NCBI RefSeq assembly: GCF_029023825.1
Contig: NZ_CP118957.1
Coordinates: 62,001-126,000 of the forward strand
Reading direction: 5' to 3'
DNA length: 64,000 nt
DNA from: Enterococcus saccharolyticus subsp. saccharolyticus
Lineage (GTDB): Bacteria; Bacillota; Bacilli; Lactobacillales; Enterococcaceae
The position numbers and the translations under genes were made by a program. Shown in pieces: positions 46,461 to 55,974 of the stretch (its first letter is position 1; each line of letters begins with the position of its first letter). Under the pieces are notes generated by a model. The model made no database searches and had not been told where the DNA came from. It worked only from the letters and a program-made list of their open reading frames with translations.

Positions 46461-46630
46461 TTAAAGAGTATGTAGAATTGTTAGAAACGTATATCAACAA
46501 TTAGTTTAAAATGAAGCAATAATCCCCTGATGAAAGTTGTCTTTAAACAATGCTTTCATCAGAGGGGATTTTTTGTGCAATTTTTTAAGAAAGGGGTGTT
46601 TAGCGAGTAATGGTTTTTCGTACAAATTGC
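46461..46630. other. junction region with a plus-strand gene end and terminator
   Basis: On the plus strand a protein-like tail (GLKYFKEYVELLETYINN, stop 46502-46504) ends here without a start, possibly the 3' end of a lost gene or IS. It is followed by a strong hairpin, AATCCCCT-GATGAAAG with CTTTCATC-AGAGGGGATT and T6 (46521-46575). This fits a deletion or insertion scar. Confidence 0.45.
46521..46576 (+). terminator. rho-independent terminator
   Basis: Stem arms 46521-46536 and 46553-46570 with a small mismatch, followed by T6. It points rightward, so it belongs to the lost plus-strand gene, though it may also shield lysR. Confidence 0.8.
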
Positions 46631-47512
46631 TTATAGCGGATGAATTTCGGACATAATTAAGTCGGAACATTTTTCAATTTGTGTGTGCATGGGGTTACTT
46701 GTACGGAAAATTAAGCGTGTTTTGATTTTCACTTCTTTAAAATCGGGTGTGGACAATACTTTGATTCGTCCTTCGTGAATATCTTTTTGTAATACTTCTT
46801 CAGATAACACAGCGATCCCTGTATGTCTTAGGAGAGCTTTTCGGATGAGCTCCAAATTGTTGAACGTAATTCGTTTTCTCTGTGTCAATTTGTTTTGAAT
46901 CATAAAATCCATTAAAAAGCTACTATAGGAGGATTGGGAGCGATATTCAAGTAGCGGTAACTCCAATTCTGGATTTTTTTTGAGGGCAGCGGCCAATTCT
47001 TTGGAAGTAACTAAGGACACCTTGTCTTCACTCAAAACGCGTTGACGAATGCCAAAGGTTGAGTAATTCCCGCTCATGATCCCAATATCGTATTTATGAT
47101 CACGCACGCCTTCAAAAATTTTTTTGGAATGTTCAACAGTGATGACTTCAATTTGAACGTGAGGAAAATTTTCATACAACTTGGGAATGAAATTAGACAA
47201 ATGCATCGATAAATAATTTAAGTCTCCTGCGATACGCAACTGCAAAATGTCCTTGGATTGATTGTCAATTTTCCGAATCGCGTCATCTAATAAATTGAAT
47301 ATTTTACTGGAACATTGAAATAAAATTTCGCCTGAGTCTGTCAAAAATAATTTTCTACCGGCACGAATAAATAGTTCGTGTCCTAACGACTGCTCAATTT
47401 TTTTAATCTGATTGGTAACAGCTGGTTGACTAATGTTTAGATACTGCGCTGCTTTTGAGAAACTAAGATGTGTTGCACAATAATGAAAAGTTCTCAAATT
47501 AATCATGTCCAT
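46631..47512 (-). CDS. LysR-family transcriptional regulator
   Basis: A regulator of 293 aa. N-terminal winged HTH: LRTFHYCATHLSFSKAAQYL, then NISQPAVTNQIKKIEQSLG. The C-terminal effector domain (about 90-290) is of the periplasmic-binding-protein type. ATG 47512 follows GGAG. It is divergent from the nine-gene operon at 47764-56900 across 251 bases that contain overlapping 15-bp palindromes at 47539-47562. The textbook LysR arrangement makes it the likely activator of that operon, with a pathway substrate or intermediate as effector. Confidence 0.92.
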   Translation of the reverse strand: MDMINLRTFHYCATHLSFSKAAQYLNISQPAVTNQIKKIEQSLGHELFIRAGRKLFLTDSGEILFQCSSKIFNLLDDAIRKIDNQSKDILQLRIAGDLNYLSMHLSNFIPKLYENFPHVQIEVITVEHSKKIFEGVRDHKYDIGIMSGNYSTFGIRQRVLSEDKVSLVTSKELAAALKKNPELELPLLEYRSQSSYSSFLMDFMIQNKLTQRKRITFNNLELIRKALLRHTGIAVLSEEVLQKDIHEGRIKVLSTPDFKEVKIKTRLIFRTSNPMHTQIEKCSDLIMSEIHPL

Positions 47513-47538
47513 ATTGTTAGCTCCTTGTAGTAAATGAT

Positions 47539-47562
47539 AGTTATACTATAACTTCAAGTTAT
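47539..47562. promoter_or_regulatory. overlapping palindromic operators for the LysR regulator
   Basis: AGTTATACTATAACT (47539-47553) and ATAACTTCAAGTTAT (47548-47562) are both perfect inverted repeats around one base, and they share a half-site. Three AGTTATA half-sites therefore stand in alternating orientation. Each palindrome fits the T-N11-A LysR pattern. The position close to the lysR start suggests autoregulation as well. Confidence 0.75.
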
Positions 47563-47763
47563 AATAAAATCAATTTATAAAGATAGACGATAAATGAAGT
47601 CATAAAATGTAACATAAAACTGAGAGAGAAGAAATATTTTTTACTCAAGATTTTCTTATAATCCAAAAGAGTGATAGCGCTTTATCGTGGGTGACGCGGG
47701 TTAGACGTTTCCGTTTTTTGCCAATATACTTAGACTAAATCCAAGAATGAAGGGTGATGTTGT

Positions 47764-48510
47764 ATGGGGAAGCTAAGAAAAAAAGAAGTAATTCAAATTC
47801 ATCATATCCAAAAAAAATTCGATGAGAATATCGTGTTAGATGATGTATCATTGACTATTTGGGAAAATGAAGTTGTGGTAATCATTGGCCCTTCCGGTTC
47901 AGGAAAATCGACTTTGTTGCGATGTATGAATAAATTAGAAAAAATCGATCAAGGAAAAATTTTTATTGAATACGAAGATGTCTATCAAAAATCGATTAAT
48001 AACAATCAAATTAGAGAAAAAGTAGTCATGGTATTTCAGCATTTCAATTTATTTTCCAATTTGACGGTCAAAAAGAATATCACTATCGGGCCAGAAAAAT
48101 TACAAAAACTTTCGCAAAAAGAATTAGATGAATTGAGTGATACTTTGCTCCATCGTGTCGGTCTGTACGAGAAAAAAGATTTTTATCCAGAAAGTCTATC
48201 TGGCGGACAAAAACAACGGATTGCCATCGCGAGAGCACTGGCGATGAAGCCAAAAGTTATTTTGTTTGATGAACCGACAAGTGCGTTAGATCCAGAAATG
48301 GTCGGTGAAGTCCTTAGTGTCATGAAAGAAACAGTGAAAGGCGGGATGACCGCAGTCATTGTGACACATGAAATGAACTTTGCCAAAGAAGTGGCAGATC
48401 GAATCGTTTTTATGGATCAAGGGAAGATTTTAGCAGAAATGACGCCTGAAGAATTAAATTCAGCGCATGAAAATCAGCGAATCGCCAACTTTTTACAAAA
48501 AATTCTTTAG
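47764..48510 (+). CDS. polar amino acid ABC transporter ATP-binding protein
   Basis: An ATPase of 248 aa of the GlnQ/HisP type. Walker [11 protein letters not shown]-loop VFQHFNLF, signature LSGGQKQR, Walker [14 protein letters not shown] and H-loop VTHEMNF are complete. First gene of the operon; the ATG at 47764 has only a weak GGGTGA site 8 bases upstream. It pairs with the permease and binding protein that follow directly. Confidence 0.95.
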   Translation: MGKLRKKEVIQIHHIQKKFDENIVLDDVSLTIWENEVVVIIGPSGSGKSTLLRCMNKLEKIDQGKIFIEYEDVYQKSINNNQIREKVVMVFQHFNLFSNLTVKKNITIGPEKLQKLSQKELDELSDTLLHRVGLYEKKDFYPESLSGGQKQRIAIARALAMKPKVILFDEPTSALDPEMVGEVLSVMKETVKGGMTAVIVTHEMNFAKEVADRIVFMDQGKILAEMTPEELNSAHENQRIANFLQKIL

Positions 48511-48520
48511 GGGTGAAAAT

Positions 48521-49225
48521 ATGGAACGAGTACTAACGTTTTTAGAAAGATTTAGCAATTACTTAGTTCAAGGAACCTTGATGACGTTGACGTTAAGCAT
48601 TTTGACAATGATTTTAGCGATTTTTCTGGGTATGTTAATTGCGACCATGCGGATGAGTAAAAAGAAGATAATAAAACGAATCGCTGTGTTGTACATTGAG
48701 GTTATTCGCGCCCTGCCCATCTTAGTGTTACTGTCTATTTTCTTTTACGGTCTCCCGTTGACTGGTGTGCGATTTCCAGACGCCATTGTTTTCGGAGTAG
48801 AAATGAGTCGGTTTATCGCCGCTGTGATTGCCTTGTCTGTCGGTAGTTCTGTCTACATTGCGGAAATTTTTCGATCAGGGATTCAATCGATTGATCCAGG
48901 GCAAACAGAGGGGGGACGTTCGATTGGGTTTTCTCGGTTGCAAACCATGTATTACATTGTATTTCCGCAAGCCTTACGCAACATTTTGCCTGCGTTGGGA
49001 AATGAATTCGCTAGTACGATTAAGGCGTCTTCTCAAGCATCCGTGATTGGGATTGCCGACTTGATGTATCAGGCGAATGTGATTCGAGGCATTAGTTATC
49101 AACCTTTCGCACCAATTTTAGCGATTGCGCTTATTTATTTAGTTCTTTCCGTGATTATTACGCGATTGATTGTCTTCATGGAAATTAAATTAAAACGAAC
49201 AAACAGAGGAGGAACAACTGTATGA
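48521..49225 (+). CDS. polar amino acid ABC transporter permease
   Basis: A membrane protein of 234 aa of the HisMQ family, with about five helices. It has the coupling EAA loop with GGRSIGFSRLQTMYYIVFPQA. GGGGTGA before ATG 48521; the frame upstream belongs to the ATPase end. It overlaps the binding-protein gene start by 4 bases. A single permease implies a homodimeric channel. Confidence 0.95.
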   Translation: MERVLTFLERFSNYLVQGTLMTLTLSILTMILAIFLGMLIATMRMSKKKIIKRIAVLYIEVIRALPILVLLSIFFYGLPLTGVRFPDAIVFGVEMSRFIAAVIALSVGSSVYIAEIFRSGIQSIDPGQTEGGRSIGFSRLQTMYYIVFPQALRNILPALGNEFASTIKASSQASVIGIADLMYQANVIRGISYQPFAPILAIALIYLVLSVIITRLIVFMEIKLKRTNRGGTTV

Positions 49226-50073
49226 AAAAGAATATGATAAAAGGGTTTTTGATTATTTTGAGTGTAGGGATTTTGGCAGGATGTAGTTCTGGAGGAACAT
49301 CGAGTTCTAACAGTGAAGGAACAGGCAATGCTGATTTTGATAAAATTATGGACAAAAAGGAGTTACGCGTAGCGACAGCCTCAGGTTATGCACCGTATGA
49401 ATTCATTGATTTGAATGCTTCTTCTACAGAAGTTGTCGGTGTCGATATGGCTTTTGCAGAAAAAGTTGCGGAGGAGTTGGGGGTAAAATTAGTCGTGCAG
49501 GATATGACCTTTGGCTCGATTCTAGGTTCGTTGACGCAAGGTTCGGTTGACTTGGCAATCGCCGGTATGAGTATTACCGAAGAAAGAAAGCAATCGGTTG
49601 ACTTTTCGGAACCATATTTGAAATCAGAGAACCGTGTGATTGCGTTAAATAAGAATGTTGATAAATTCAAAACAATTGATGATTTAAACGATGCACGTTT
49701 AGGCGCGCAACAGTCAACAACACAAGAAACCATTATTCAAGAAGCGATGACCCCAAAACAAACGGTCACTTTGGAAAAGATTCCTGATTTGATTTTAGAG
49801 TTACTGACGGAAAATATTGACGGTATCGTCATTGAAGATACTGTAGCGCAACAATACTTGATTTCAAATCCCGATATTGGGTTTACTGACATTGAGATTC
49901 CTGAAGAATACCGTTATAAAGAAACGGCTGTGGCTATTAAAAAAGGCAATCAGGAATTAGTAGATGCGGTCAATAAGGTTATTCAAGAAAATCAAGACAA
50001 TGGTAATTTTGATCAGTGGGTCTTGGATTATTCAGAAATTGCTGCGCAGTCAGCAAAAACAGCAAGTAAATAA
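49222..50073 (+). CDS. amino acid ABC transporter substrate-binding lipoprotein
   Basis: A family-3 solute-binding lipoprotein of 283 aa. Lipobox LAGC (Cys about 21) follows a standard signal peptide. ASGYAPYEFID, GVDMAFAEKVAEELG and GMSITEERKQSVDFSEPY are hallmarks of arginine/glutamine/histidine-type binding proteins. The ligand is unknown; the downstream guanidino hydrolase suggests arginine or a modified arginine. It overlaps the permease gene by ATGA. Confidence 0.93.
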   Translation: MKKNMIKGFLIILSVGILAGCSSGGTSSSNSEGTGNADFDKIMDKKELRVATASGYAPYEFIDLNASSTEVVGVDMAFAEKVAEELGVKLVVQDMTFGSILGSLTQGSVDLAIAGMSITEERKQSVDFSEPYLKSENRVIALNKNVDKFKTIDDLNDARLGAQQSTTQETIIQEAMTPKQTVTLEKIPDLILELLTENIDGIVIEDTVAQQYLISNPDIGFTDIEIPEEYRYKETAVAIKKGNQELVDAVNKVIQENQDNGNFDQWVLDYSEIAAQSAKTASK

Positions 50074-50093
50074 ACAACAGGAAGGTAGATTTT

Positions 50094-50936
50094 ATGGGCG
50101 TGAACAGTGGAACCGGCGAATTGAAACAAGTTCTTTTATCTCAACCGACAAATGTTCAAAAGGGAGAACAATTAAATGAGATAGCGAAAAAATGGGAGAT
50201 TTCAACCATTGATGAGGCGTTAGTCAAGCAAGAATTTTATCGCTTGCAGACACTTTACACAGGGCTAGGGATTGACGTGGAAATAGCTACTCCAGCAGAA
50301 ACTATGCCCCATGCAGTATTTGCTCGAGATTTAGGAGGTTGTGTCAAAGAAGGGGTCATTTTAGGCAATTTTGCACGAGAGATTCGCAAATCTGAGACGG
50401 AATTTTTTCATTCCGTCTTGGAGACGTTGGCGATACCGATCATCGGTGAAATAACTGGTGCTGGTACCTTTGAAGGGGGCGACTTTGCGTTTTTAAATGA
50501 ACATACGATTGCTGTCGGACTATTAGATCGAACCAATCAAGAAGGGTACCGTCAGTTACAAGAAATTTTGGAACCGCTGGGGTATCGTTTGCATGCTGTA
50601 CCGATGAATCCAGATTATCTTCATTTGGATATGTGTTTTAACCTAGTGACGCCAGATATTGCCATTGCCTATAGTAAAGGGCTACCGGCGCCTTTTTTAG
50701 AATTATTGGATGAATTGGGCATTACGCTAATTGAAGGACCGGAGTCAGAGGTCTTTACTCATGGGTACAATGTCCAGTCGTTAGGCAATCGGCAAGTTAT
50801 CTCACTGGCACAAAATACAACCATTAATGAAAAGATGCGTCAAAAAGGGCTGACCGTTCACGAAGTAGCCATTACGGAAACACTTAAACTTGGGGGAGGC
50901 GTACATTGTATGACATTCCCATTACAGCGTTTATAG
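50094..50936 (+). CDS. DDAH/arginine-deiminase-fold guanidino hydrolase
   Basis: An enzyme of 280 aa of the amidinotransferase superfamily (pentein fold), resembling dimethylarginine dimethylaminohydrolase. FARDLG (76-81), FEGGDF (126-131), catalytic His177 in LHLDMCFN and nucleophile Cys272 in GGGVHCMTFPL form the active site. Such enzymes cleave a guanidino carbon: methylarginine to citrulline plus methylamine, or arginine to citrulline plus ammonia. It is shorter than arginine deiminase (about 400 aa), which favours a DDAH-like reaction. It lies directly after the importer, so probably acts first on the imported substrate. Confidence 0.85.
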   Translation: MGVNSGTGELKQVLLSQPTNVQKGEQLNEIAKKWEISTIDEALVKQEFYRLQTLYTGLGIDVEIATPAETMPHAVFARDLGGCVKEGVILGNFAREIRKSETEFFHSVLETLAIPIIGEITGAGTFEGGDFAFLNEHTIAVGLLDRTNQEGYRQLQEILEPLGYRLHAVPMNPDYLHLDMCFNLVTPDIAIAYSKGLPAPFLELLDELGITLIEGPESEVFTHGYNVQSLGNRQVISLAQNTTINEKMRQKGLTVHEVAITETLKLGGGVHCMTFPLQRL

Positions 50937-50949
50937 GAGGTGAGGACAA

Positions 50950-52584
50950 GTGTATCAGCGAATCTGTCAATTAACCCTGCCACAGCAAATTGAAGCAGTA
51001 GCAAAAGAGCTGGTGAATATCCCCAGTATCAATAATTCTTCTCACGGTGAAGCCGATATTTGTCAGAAAATCAATGACATTTTATTGTCCTTTCCGTATT
51101 TTGAAGAACATCCACAGTATGTTTGGACAACTGACTTACCTAATGATCCGTATCAAAGAAAGAATGTGTTTGCTTTTTTACCTAAAAAAGGTGTGGACAA
51201 AATCGTTGTACTTCATGCCCACATGGATACGGTTGGGGTTGAAGATTTTGGTAAAATAAAATCATCGGCGTTTCATCCAGAAGAATTGCTGACGTTCTTC
51301 AAAGCATACCAAGAAGATTCGGAAGTACAAGCAGAAGCACTCTCTGGAGATTGGGCTTTTGGTAGAGGCATGTTGGATATGAAAAGTGGGATGGCCGTCC
51401 ATTTGATGAATCTATTATTTTATACGCAGCATTTAGAAGAATTGCCTTTTAACCTACTGTTTATGGGCAATCCCGTGGAGGAAAACGATCATACAGGTGC
51501 CATTGAAGCATTACCTGAATTAATGAAATTTAAACACCAAGGCTATGAATTTATTGCCGCCATTAATACAGATTTTGTCTCCCCATTGTATGAAGACGAT
51601 CAGACGCGCTACTTATATACCGGCGCTGCTGGGAAAATGCTCTCTTGTTTTTATATTAAAGGGCGAGAAGCGCATGTGGGAAATACGTTACAAGGGGTAG
51701 ACCCAACGTTATTATCAAGCGCAATTAATCTGGCAATCAATACGAATCCTGCCTTATGTGAAGAGATTCAAGACGAGGAAATTTTGCCGTCTTCGGCGCT
51801 CTATCAAAGAGATCAAAAGGATTTTTACAATGTACAAACCGCAAAAACGGCACATCTTTATTTCAATACATTTTTGTATGAAAAATCAGTGAAAGACGTC
51901 TTAACACTTTTACTGACTGCAACCGAACAGGCCGTTATGCAAGTGACAGAGATGTTGGATCACCGTTTAGCCACTTACCGAGAGAATATTGCTGTTCCAC
52001 TTGGTAAGATTGATCATCGTGTACACGTATATTTATTTGAAGATTACGTGGAGTTTTGTCGCCAAAAAGTTAACCCGGAAGCAATCTTACAGACCCTTTT
52101 GACAAAAAAATTGGATAAACGCGAATTGGGATTTGCTCTGATTGACGCATTGGAACATGCAACTGGAGATGATTCCCCCAAAGTCATCTTGTTTTTAGCA
52201 CCACCATTTTGTCCACACAATGAAATTGAAAAAAATTCTCGGCTAGATCAAGCCATTCAATCTGCAACAGAAACGATTACCCAAGAAACCGGTGACGTTT
52301 TCAAAAAAAGACGCTTCTTTCCTTTTTTATCAGATAGTAGTTACTTAGCGATGAATGAAACGGATAGTGAAATTGAAGCCATTATGAAGAATTTTCCGGG
52401 AATGAACACGATTTACCCATTGCCCGTTCAGGAGATTCAACAACTGTCCATTCCAGCCGTTAATTTAGGTGTGTTTGGGAAAGGGGCACATACTTGGAAA
52501 GAACGAATTTATAAACCGTATTCGTATGATGTATTGCCACGGTTGATTCGTCACGTATTGAAAAATTTAGAAGATCAAAAGTAG
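50950..52584 (+). CDS. RocB-like M20-family peptidase/amidohydrolase
   Basis: A metallohydrolase of 544 aa, the length of RocB of the arginine-degradation regulon in Bacillus, whose reaction is not established. Metal ligands appear in HAHMDTVG, GRGMLDMKSG, the Glu pair in NPVEENDHTG, and a late His in GKGAHTWKE. The start is a GTG with GGAGGTGAGG upstream, 13 bases after the hydrolase. It probably cleaves an amide or ureido bond in the product of the preceding enzyme. No signal peptide, so cytoplasmic. Confidence 0.82.
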   Translation: MYQRICQLTLPQQIEAVAKELVNIPSINNSSHGEADICQKINDILLSFPYFEEHPQYVWTTDLPNDPYQRKNVFAFLPKKGVDKIVVLHAHMDTVGVEDFGKIKSSAFHPEELLTFFKAYQEDSEVQAEALSGDWAFGRGMLDMKSGMAVHLMNLLFYTQHLEELPFNLLFMGNPVEENDHTGAIEALPELMKFKHQGYEFIAAINTDFVSPLYEDDQTRYLYTGAAGKMLSCFYIKGREAHVGNTLQGVDPTLLSSAINLAINTNPALCEEIQDEEILPSSALYQRDQKDFYNVQTAKTAHLYFNTFLYEKSVKDVLTLLLTATEQAVMQVTEMLDHRLATYRENIAVPLGKIDHRVHVYLFEDYVEFCRQKVNPEAILQTLLTKKLDKRELGFALIDALEHATGDDSPKVILFLAPPFCPHNEIEKNSRLDQAIQSATETITQETGDVFKKRRFFPFLSDSSYLAMNETDSEIEAIMKNFPGMNTIYPLPVQEIQQLSIPAVNLGVFGKGAHTWKERIYKPYSYDVLPRLIRHVLKNLEDQK

Positions 52585-52626
52585 AAACTGACTAACAGAG
52601 TCACTTTAGTCGGAAGGGAGACGTTT

Positions 52627-53580
52627 ATGAGAATACTGATTAGCGATTATCCAGATGTTTTAGCCAGCAGGGAGTTGTCGGTGGAAGTGCAGGCACTCAA
52701 AGCAGTTGATGCTAGTTTGGAAGTGGAAATCTATCCGTATCGCAACCAGCAAGAATTTTTGGAGAAAGTCAAAGATGCCGCTGGATTAATCACTGCATTT
52801 TTAGATTTAGATGCTGCATTTTTTCAAAATGATTTACAACTACAATGTATTTCAATCAATGCGACAGGGTTTGACAAAGTTGATTTAGATGCTGCCAAGC
52901 AAAAGAATGTGACTGTCGTTCCCTTAGTTAATTATTGTACGGAGGATGTCGCCGATCACACGTTGGCGCTTTTACTCGCGTTGAACCGTAAATTAAAAGC
53001 GTATGGCAATCAAATTGAAAACGAGCATGTTTGGCGTTATAAATCTGTAGGGCCGATGCATCGCTTGTCTACACAGACGCTAGCAATCTTTGGTTGTGGA
53101 AAAATTGGTTGTGCTGTAGCGAAGCGGGCGCAGAATTTCGGGATGGAGATTCTTGGGTATGACCCCTATAAAACAGTAGCAGAATTGGCTACTTTGGGCA
53201 TCAAGAAAGTCGGTCTCGAGGAGATTTTACAAAAAGCCGATATTATCAGCAATCACATGGCAACGACTTCAGAAAACAAAGCCGTTTTCAACCGTCCTTT
53301 CTTTGAAAGCCTAGAAAAAGCGCCATTGTTTTTAAATCTTGGACGTGGTGAGAATGTCGATGAAGCGGCATTGTTGCTGGCGTTAGATCAAGGATGGATT
53401 CGCGGTGCGGGGTTGGATGTCCTTGCCAGTGAAAAGCCAAATCTTGAAACAGAACCTTTATTGCGACGTGAAAACGTGATTATCACACCGCATGCATCGT
53501 TCTATTCAGAAGAATCTTTGAATAGCTTGCAGTTACAATCAGTCGCAAACTTAGTAGAACATTTGGAGGTAGTCAAATGA
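52627..53580 (+). CDS. D-isomer-specific 2-hydroxyacid dehydrogenase
   Basis: An NAD-dependent dehydrogenase of 317 aa. Rossmann motif FGCGKIGCAVAKRA, catalytic Arg in LNLGRGENVDE, Glu in DVLASEKPN and His in TPHASFYS are present. It reduces a 2-keto acid to a D-2-hydroxy acid, or the reverse. In this operon it could reduce the keto acid left after deamination and regenerate NAD. Its end overlaps the next gene by ATGA. Confidence 0.9.
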   Translation: MRILISDYPDVLASRELSVEVQALKAVDASLEVEIYPYRNQQEFLEKVKDAAGLITAFLDLDAAFFQNDLQLQCISINATGFDKVDLDAAKQKNVTVVPLVNYCTEDVADHTLALLLALNRKLKAYGNQIENEHVWRYKSVGPMHRLSTQTLAIFGCGKIGCAVAKRAQNFGMEILGYDPYKTVAELATLGIKKVGLEEILQKADIISNHMATTSENKAVFNRPFFESLEKAPLFLNLGRGENVDEAALLLALDQGWIRGAGLDVLASEKPNLETEPLLRRENVIITPHASFYSEESLNSLQLQSVANLVEHLEVVK

Positions 53581-54689
53581 ATGTCTCTTTTTTTATGCCA
53601 ACACAGGTTTTTTTGGAAGAAAATGTTGTTCAAAAAAAAGCTGATCTCGTGCGTGCGTATGGGAAAAAAGCAATGATTGTTACGGGGAAGTATTCGGCAA
53701 AACGTAGTGGTGCGTATCAAGATATTACTGCCGTTTTGGACGAAGCAGCGATTCCTTTCGTCTTATTCGATCAAGTTGAAAACAATCCTTCTTTGGAAAC
53801 GGTATTGGTTGGTGCAGCGCTTGCTGAAGAAGAAGCCGTTGATTTTATCATTGGTATCGGGGGTGGTTCACCATTGGATGCTGCAAAGGCAGTTGCGGTC
53901 TTGACAGTCAATGGATTAAATGTAGAAGCACTGTTGCAAAATGATTTTAAAGAAGCACTACCTATTCTAGCAATTCCTACAACAGCAGGGACTGGTAGTG
54001 AGGTGACTCCGTATAGCGTGCTTGTCAAAAAAGACCTTGAAACGAAAGTCAGTTTTGGTAACGAATGGACATTTCCTAAACTAGCACTGATTGATCCCAA
54101 GTACACCGAAGCAGCGCCACTAAAAACGATTCTTTTTACAGCCGTCGACGCGTTTACCCATTCATTTGAAGGGTATTTGAGCAAACGAGCCACGCTTTTG
54201 AGCGATGCGTTGGCGTTGAGTGCATTAGCCGTTTTTGGTCAGTGTTTGCCAGCATTAAGGAACCAGGAATTCTCAGCAGCGCTTCGTGAAAAACTGATGT
54301 ACGTCTCACTCATTGGTGGTCTGGTTATTACTCAGACTGGCGTGACGAGCGTTCATGGTATGGGGTACTGTTACACGTATTATCAAGGAATTCCACATGG
54401 GCAAGCGAATGCCTTTTTACTACGCAGTTATTTGGCGTATGTAGATACTTATGAACACGATAAAATTCAGCAAGCGATGAAGGTAATGGGCTTCTCTGAC
54501 ACAGCGGTTTTCTTGGAACAGATTGACGCATTAGTCGGCAAACCTCGAAAATTGACAGCCGAAGAAATTGCACGTTACACAACACAAACAATGATTCAAA
54601 CACGTAGTCTAGCAAATACTGCAGGTGAAGTGACAGAAGAGGTCGTTTCTGCCTTGTGGACAACGACGAATCTTGAATTAGATAGTTAA
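53577..54689 (+). CDS. iron-containing alcohol dehydrogenase
   Basis: A group III metal-dependent dehydrogenase of 370 aa. NAD motif GIGGGSPLDAAKA, TTAGTGSEVTPY, and metal ligands in DAFTHSFEGYLS, SVHGMGYCYTYY and GIPHGQANA are present. It interconverts an aldehyde and an alcohol in the cytoplasm. In this pathway it may reduce the aldehyde made by the aminotransferase that follows. Coupled to the dehydrogenase before it. Confidence 0.93.
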   Translation: MNVSFFMPTQVFLEENVVQKKADLVRAYGKKAMIVTGKYSAKRSGAYQDITAVLDEAAIPFVLFDQVENNPSLETVLVGAALAEEEAVDFIIGIGGGSPLDAAKAVAVLTVNGLNVEALLQNDFKEALPILAIPTTAGTGSEVTPYSVLVKKDLETKVSFGNEWTFPKLALIDPKYTEAAPLKTILFTAVDAFTHSFEGYLSKRATLLSDALALSALAVFGQCLPALRNQEFSAALREKLMYVSLIGGLVITQTGVTSVHGMGYCYTYYQGIPHGQANAFLLRSYLAYVDTYEHDKIQQAMKVMGFSDTAVFLEQIDALVGKPRKLTAEEIARYTTQTMIQTRSLANTAGEVTEEVVSALWTTTNLELDS

Positions 54690-54702
54690 AAGGAGGAAAC
54701 TG

Positions 54703-55974
54703 ATGGTATCTTTATATGAACGTGCACAAAAAGTTATGTCGCCTGTAGCGAATCGAGCGACAACATTAGGTGTTTCAAAAGGCGAAGGTAGCTATGTTTT
54801 TACAGAAGATGGACGCAAAATTCTTGATTTTGCCAGTGGTGTAGCGGTCAATAATTTAGGACACAATCATCCTAAAGTGATTGCTGCGGCAAAAGCACAG
54901 ATGGATCAATTGGTACATGGGGGGCATAATGTCGTTTATTATGAGAGCTACGTGGCACTCGCTGAAAAACTGGTGGCGATTTCCAAGGTTCCTTCCAAAG
55001 TTTATTTTAGCAACAGTGGTGCTGAAGCAAATGATGGCGCGCTGAAATTGGCAAAGTATGTCACAAAGCGACCGGCAATTATTTCTTTCAAAAATAGTTT
55101 TCATGGTCGGACAATTGGCGCGATGTCAATTACTGCGTCCAACGCCGCGTATCGCAAAAGATATGAAGGTATGATGCCCAGTGTCTACTTCGCAGAATTT
55201 CCACAGTTGTCTAAAAGTCCCTATCCAGTCATCGATGGAAAAACACCGCAACCGTACTTCGATCAATTTGATGAGTTATTTCGGTCAATGATTGATCCTT
55301 TTTCCGTTGCAGCAATTATTTTGGAACCCATCCAAGGTGAAGGCGGATACGTGGTTCCACCGAAAGATTTTGTCCACTTTTTACGACAATTGTGTGACCG
55401 TTATGGCATTTTACTGATTTTTGATGAAATTCAGACAGGGTTTGGCAGAACAGGATATATGTTTGCTTCGGAATACTTTGATGTCGAACCAGATATCCGA
55501 ACGGTTGCTAAAGGAATTGCGAATGGTTTTCCTCTGAGCGCGATTTTGGCAAAAGAAGAACTGATGGATCAATGGGAATCAGGCGCACATGGTGGAACAT
55601 TTGGTGGCAATCCAGTTGCTTGTGCCGCAGCTCTGGCGACAATTGAGGTATTAGAAGAAGAAGGCATCCACAATGCGCAAAAAATGGGTACCTATTTTAT
55701 TGAAAAACTCTATGATTTACAAAAAAAATATCCTTTTATTGCGGAAGTCCGCGGGGTAGGTTTGATGTTAGCGGTGGAATTTTCCGATACAACGCAAAAA
55801 AGTTCGCAGGAAGTGTTACAAACAGTCATCCACCAATGTTTGTCAAACGACTTACTTTTACTTTCCTGTGGTCCTCATAAAAATACGGTTCGGTTCATTC
55901 CACCAACCACTGTATCTGTGGCAGAAATTGATGTTGCACTAGCTGTCTTTGAGAATGTGTTACGTGAACTATGA
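54703..55974 (+). CDS. class III (omega-amino) aminotransferase
   Basis: A PLP enzyme of 423 aa of the ornithine/acetylornithine/GABA aminotransferase group. FSNSGAEANDGALKLAK binds phosphate, Asp241 in DEIQTGFGRTG holds the pyridine, and Lys270 in VAKGIANGFP forms the aldimine. It removes a terminal amino group, giving an aldehyde. Ornithine, GABA or a related diamine derivative would fit. AAAGGAGG before the ATG; overlaps the AEC transporter gene by 4 bases. Confidence 0.92.
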   Translation: MVSLYERAQKVMSPVANRATTLGVSKGEGSYVFTEDGRKILDFASGVAVNNLGHNHPKVIAAAKAQMDQLVHGGHNVVYYESYVALAEKLVAISKVPSKVYFSNSGAEANDGALKLAKYVTKRPAIISFKNSFHGRTIGAMSITASNAAYRKRYEGMMPSVYFAEFPQLSKSPYPVIDGKTPQPYFDQFDELFRSMIDPFSVAAIILEPIQGEGGYVVPPKDFVHFLRQLCDRYGILLIFDEIQTGFGRTGYMFASEYFDVEPDIRTVAKGIANGFPLSAILAKEELMDQWESGAHGGTFGGNPVACAAALATIEVLEEEGIHNAQKMGTYFIEKLYDLQKKYPFIAEVRGVGLMLAVEFSDTTQKSSQEVLQTVIHQCLSNDLLLLSCGPHKNTVRFIPPTTVSVAEIDVALAVFENVLREL

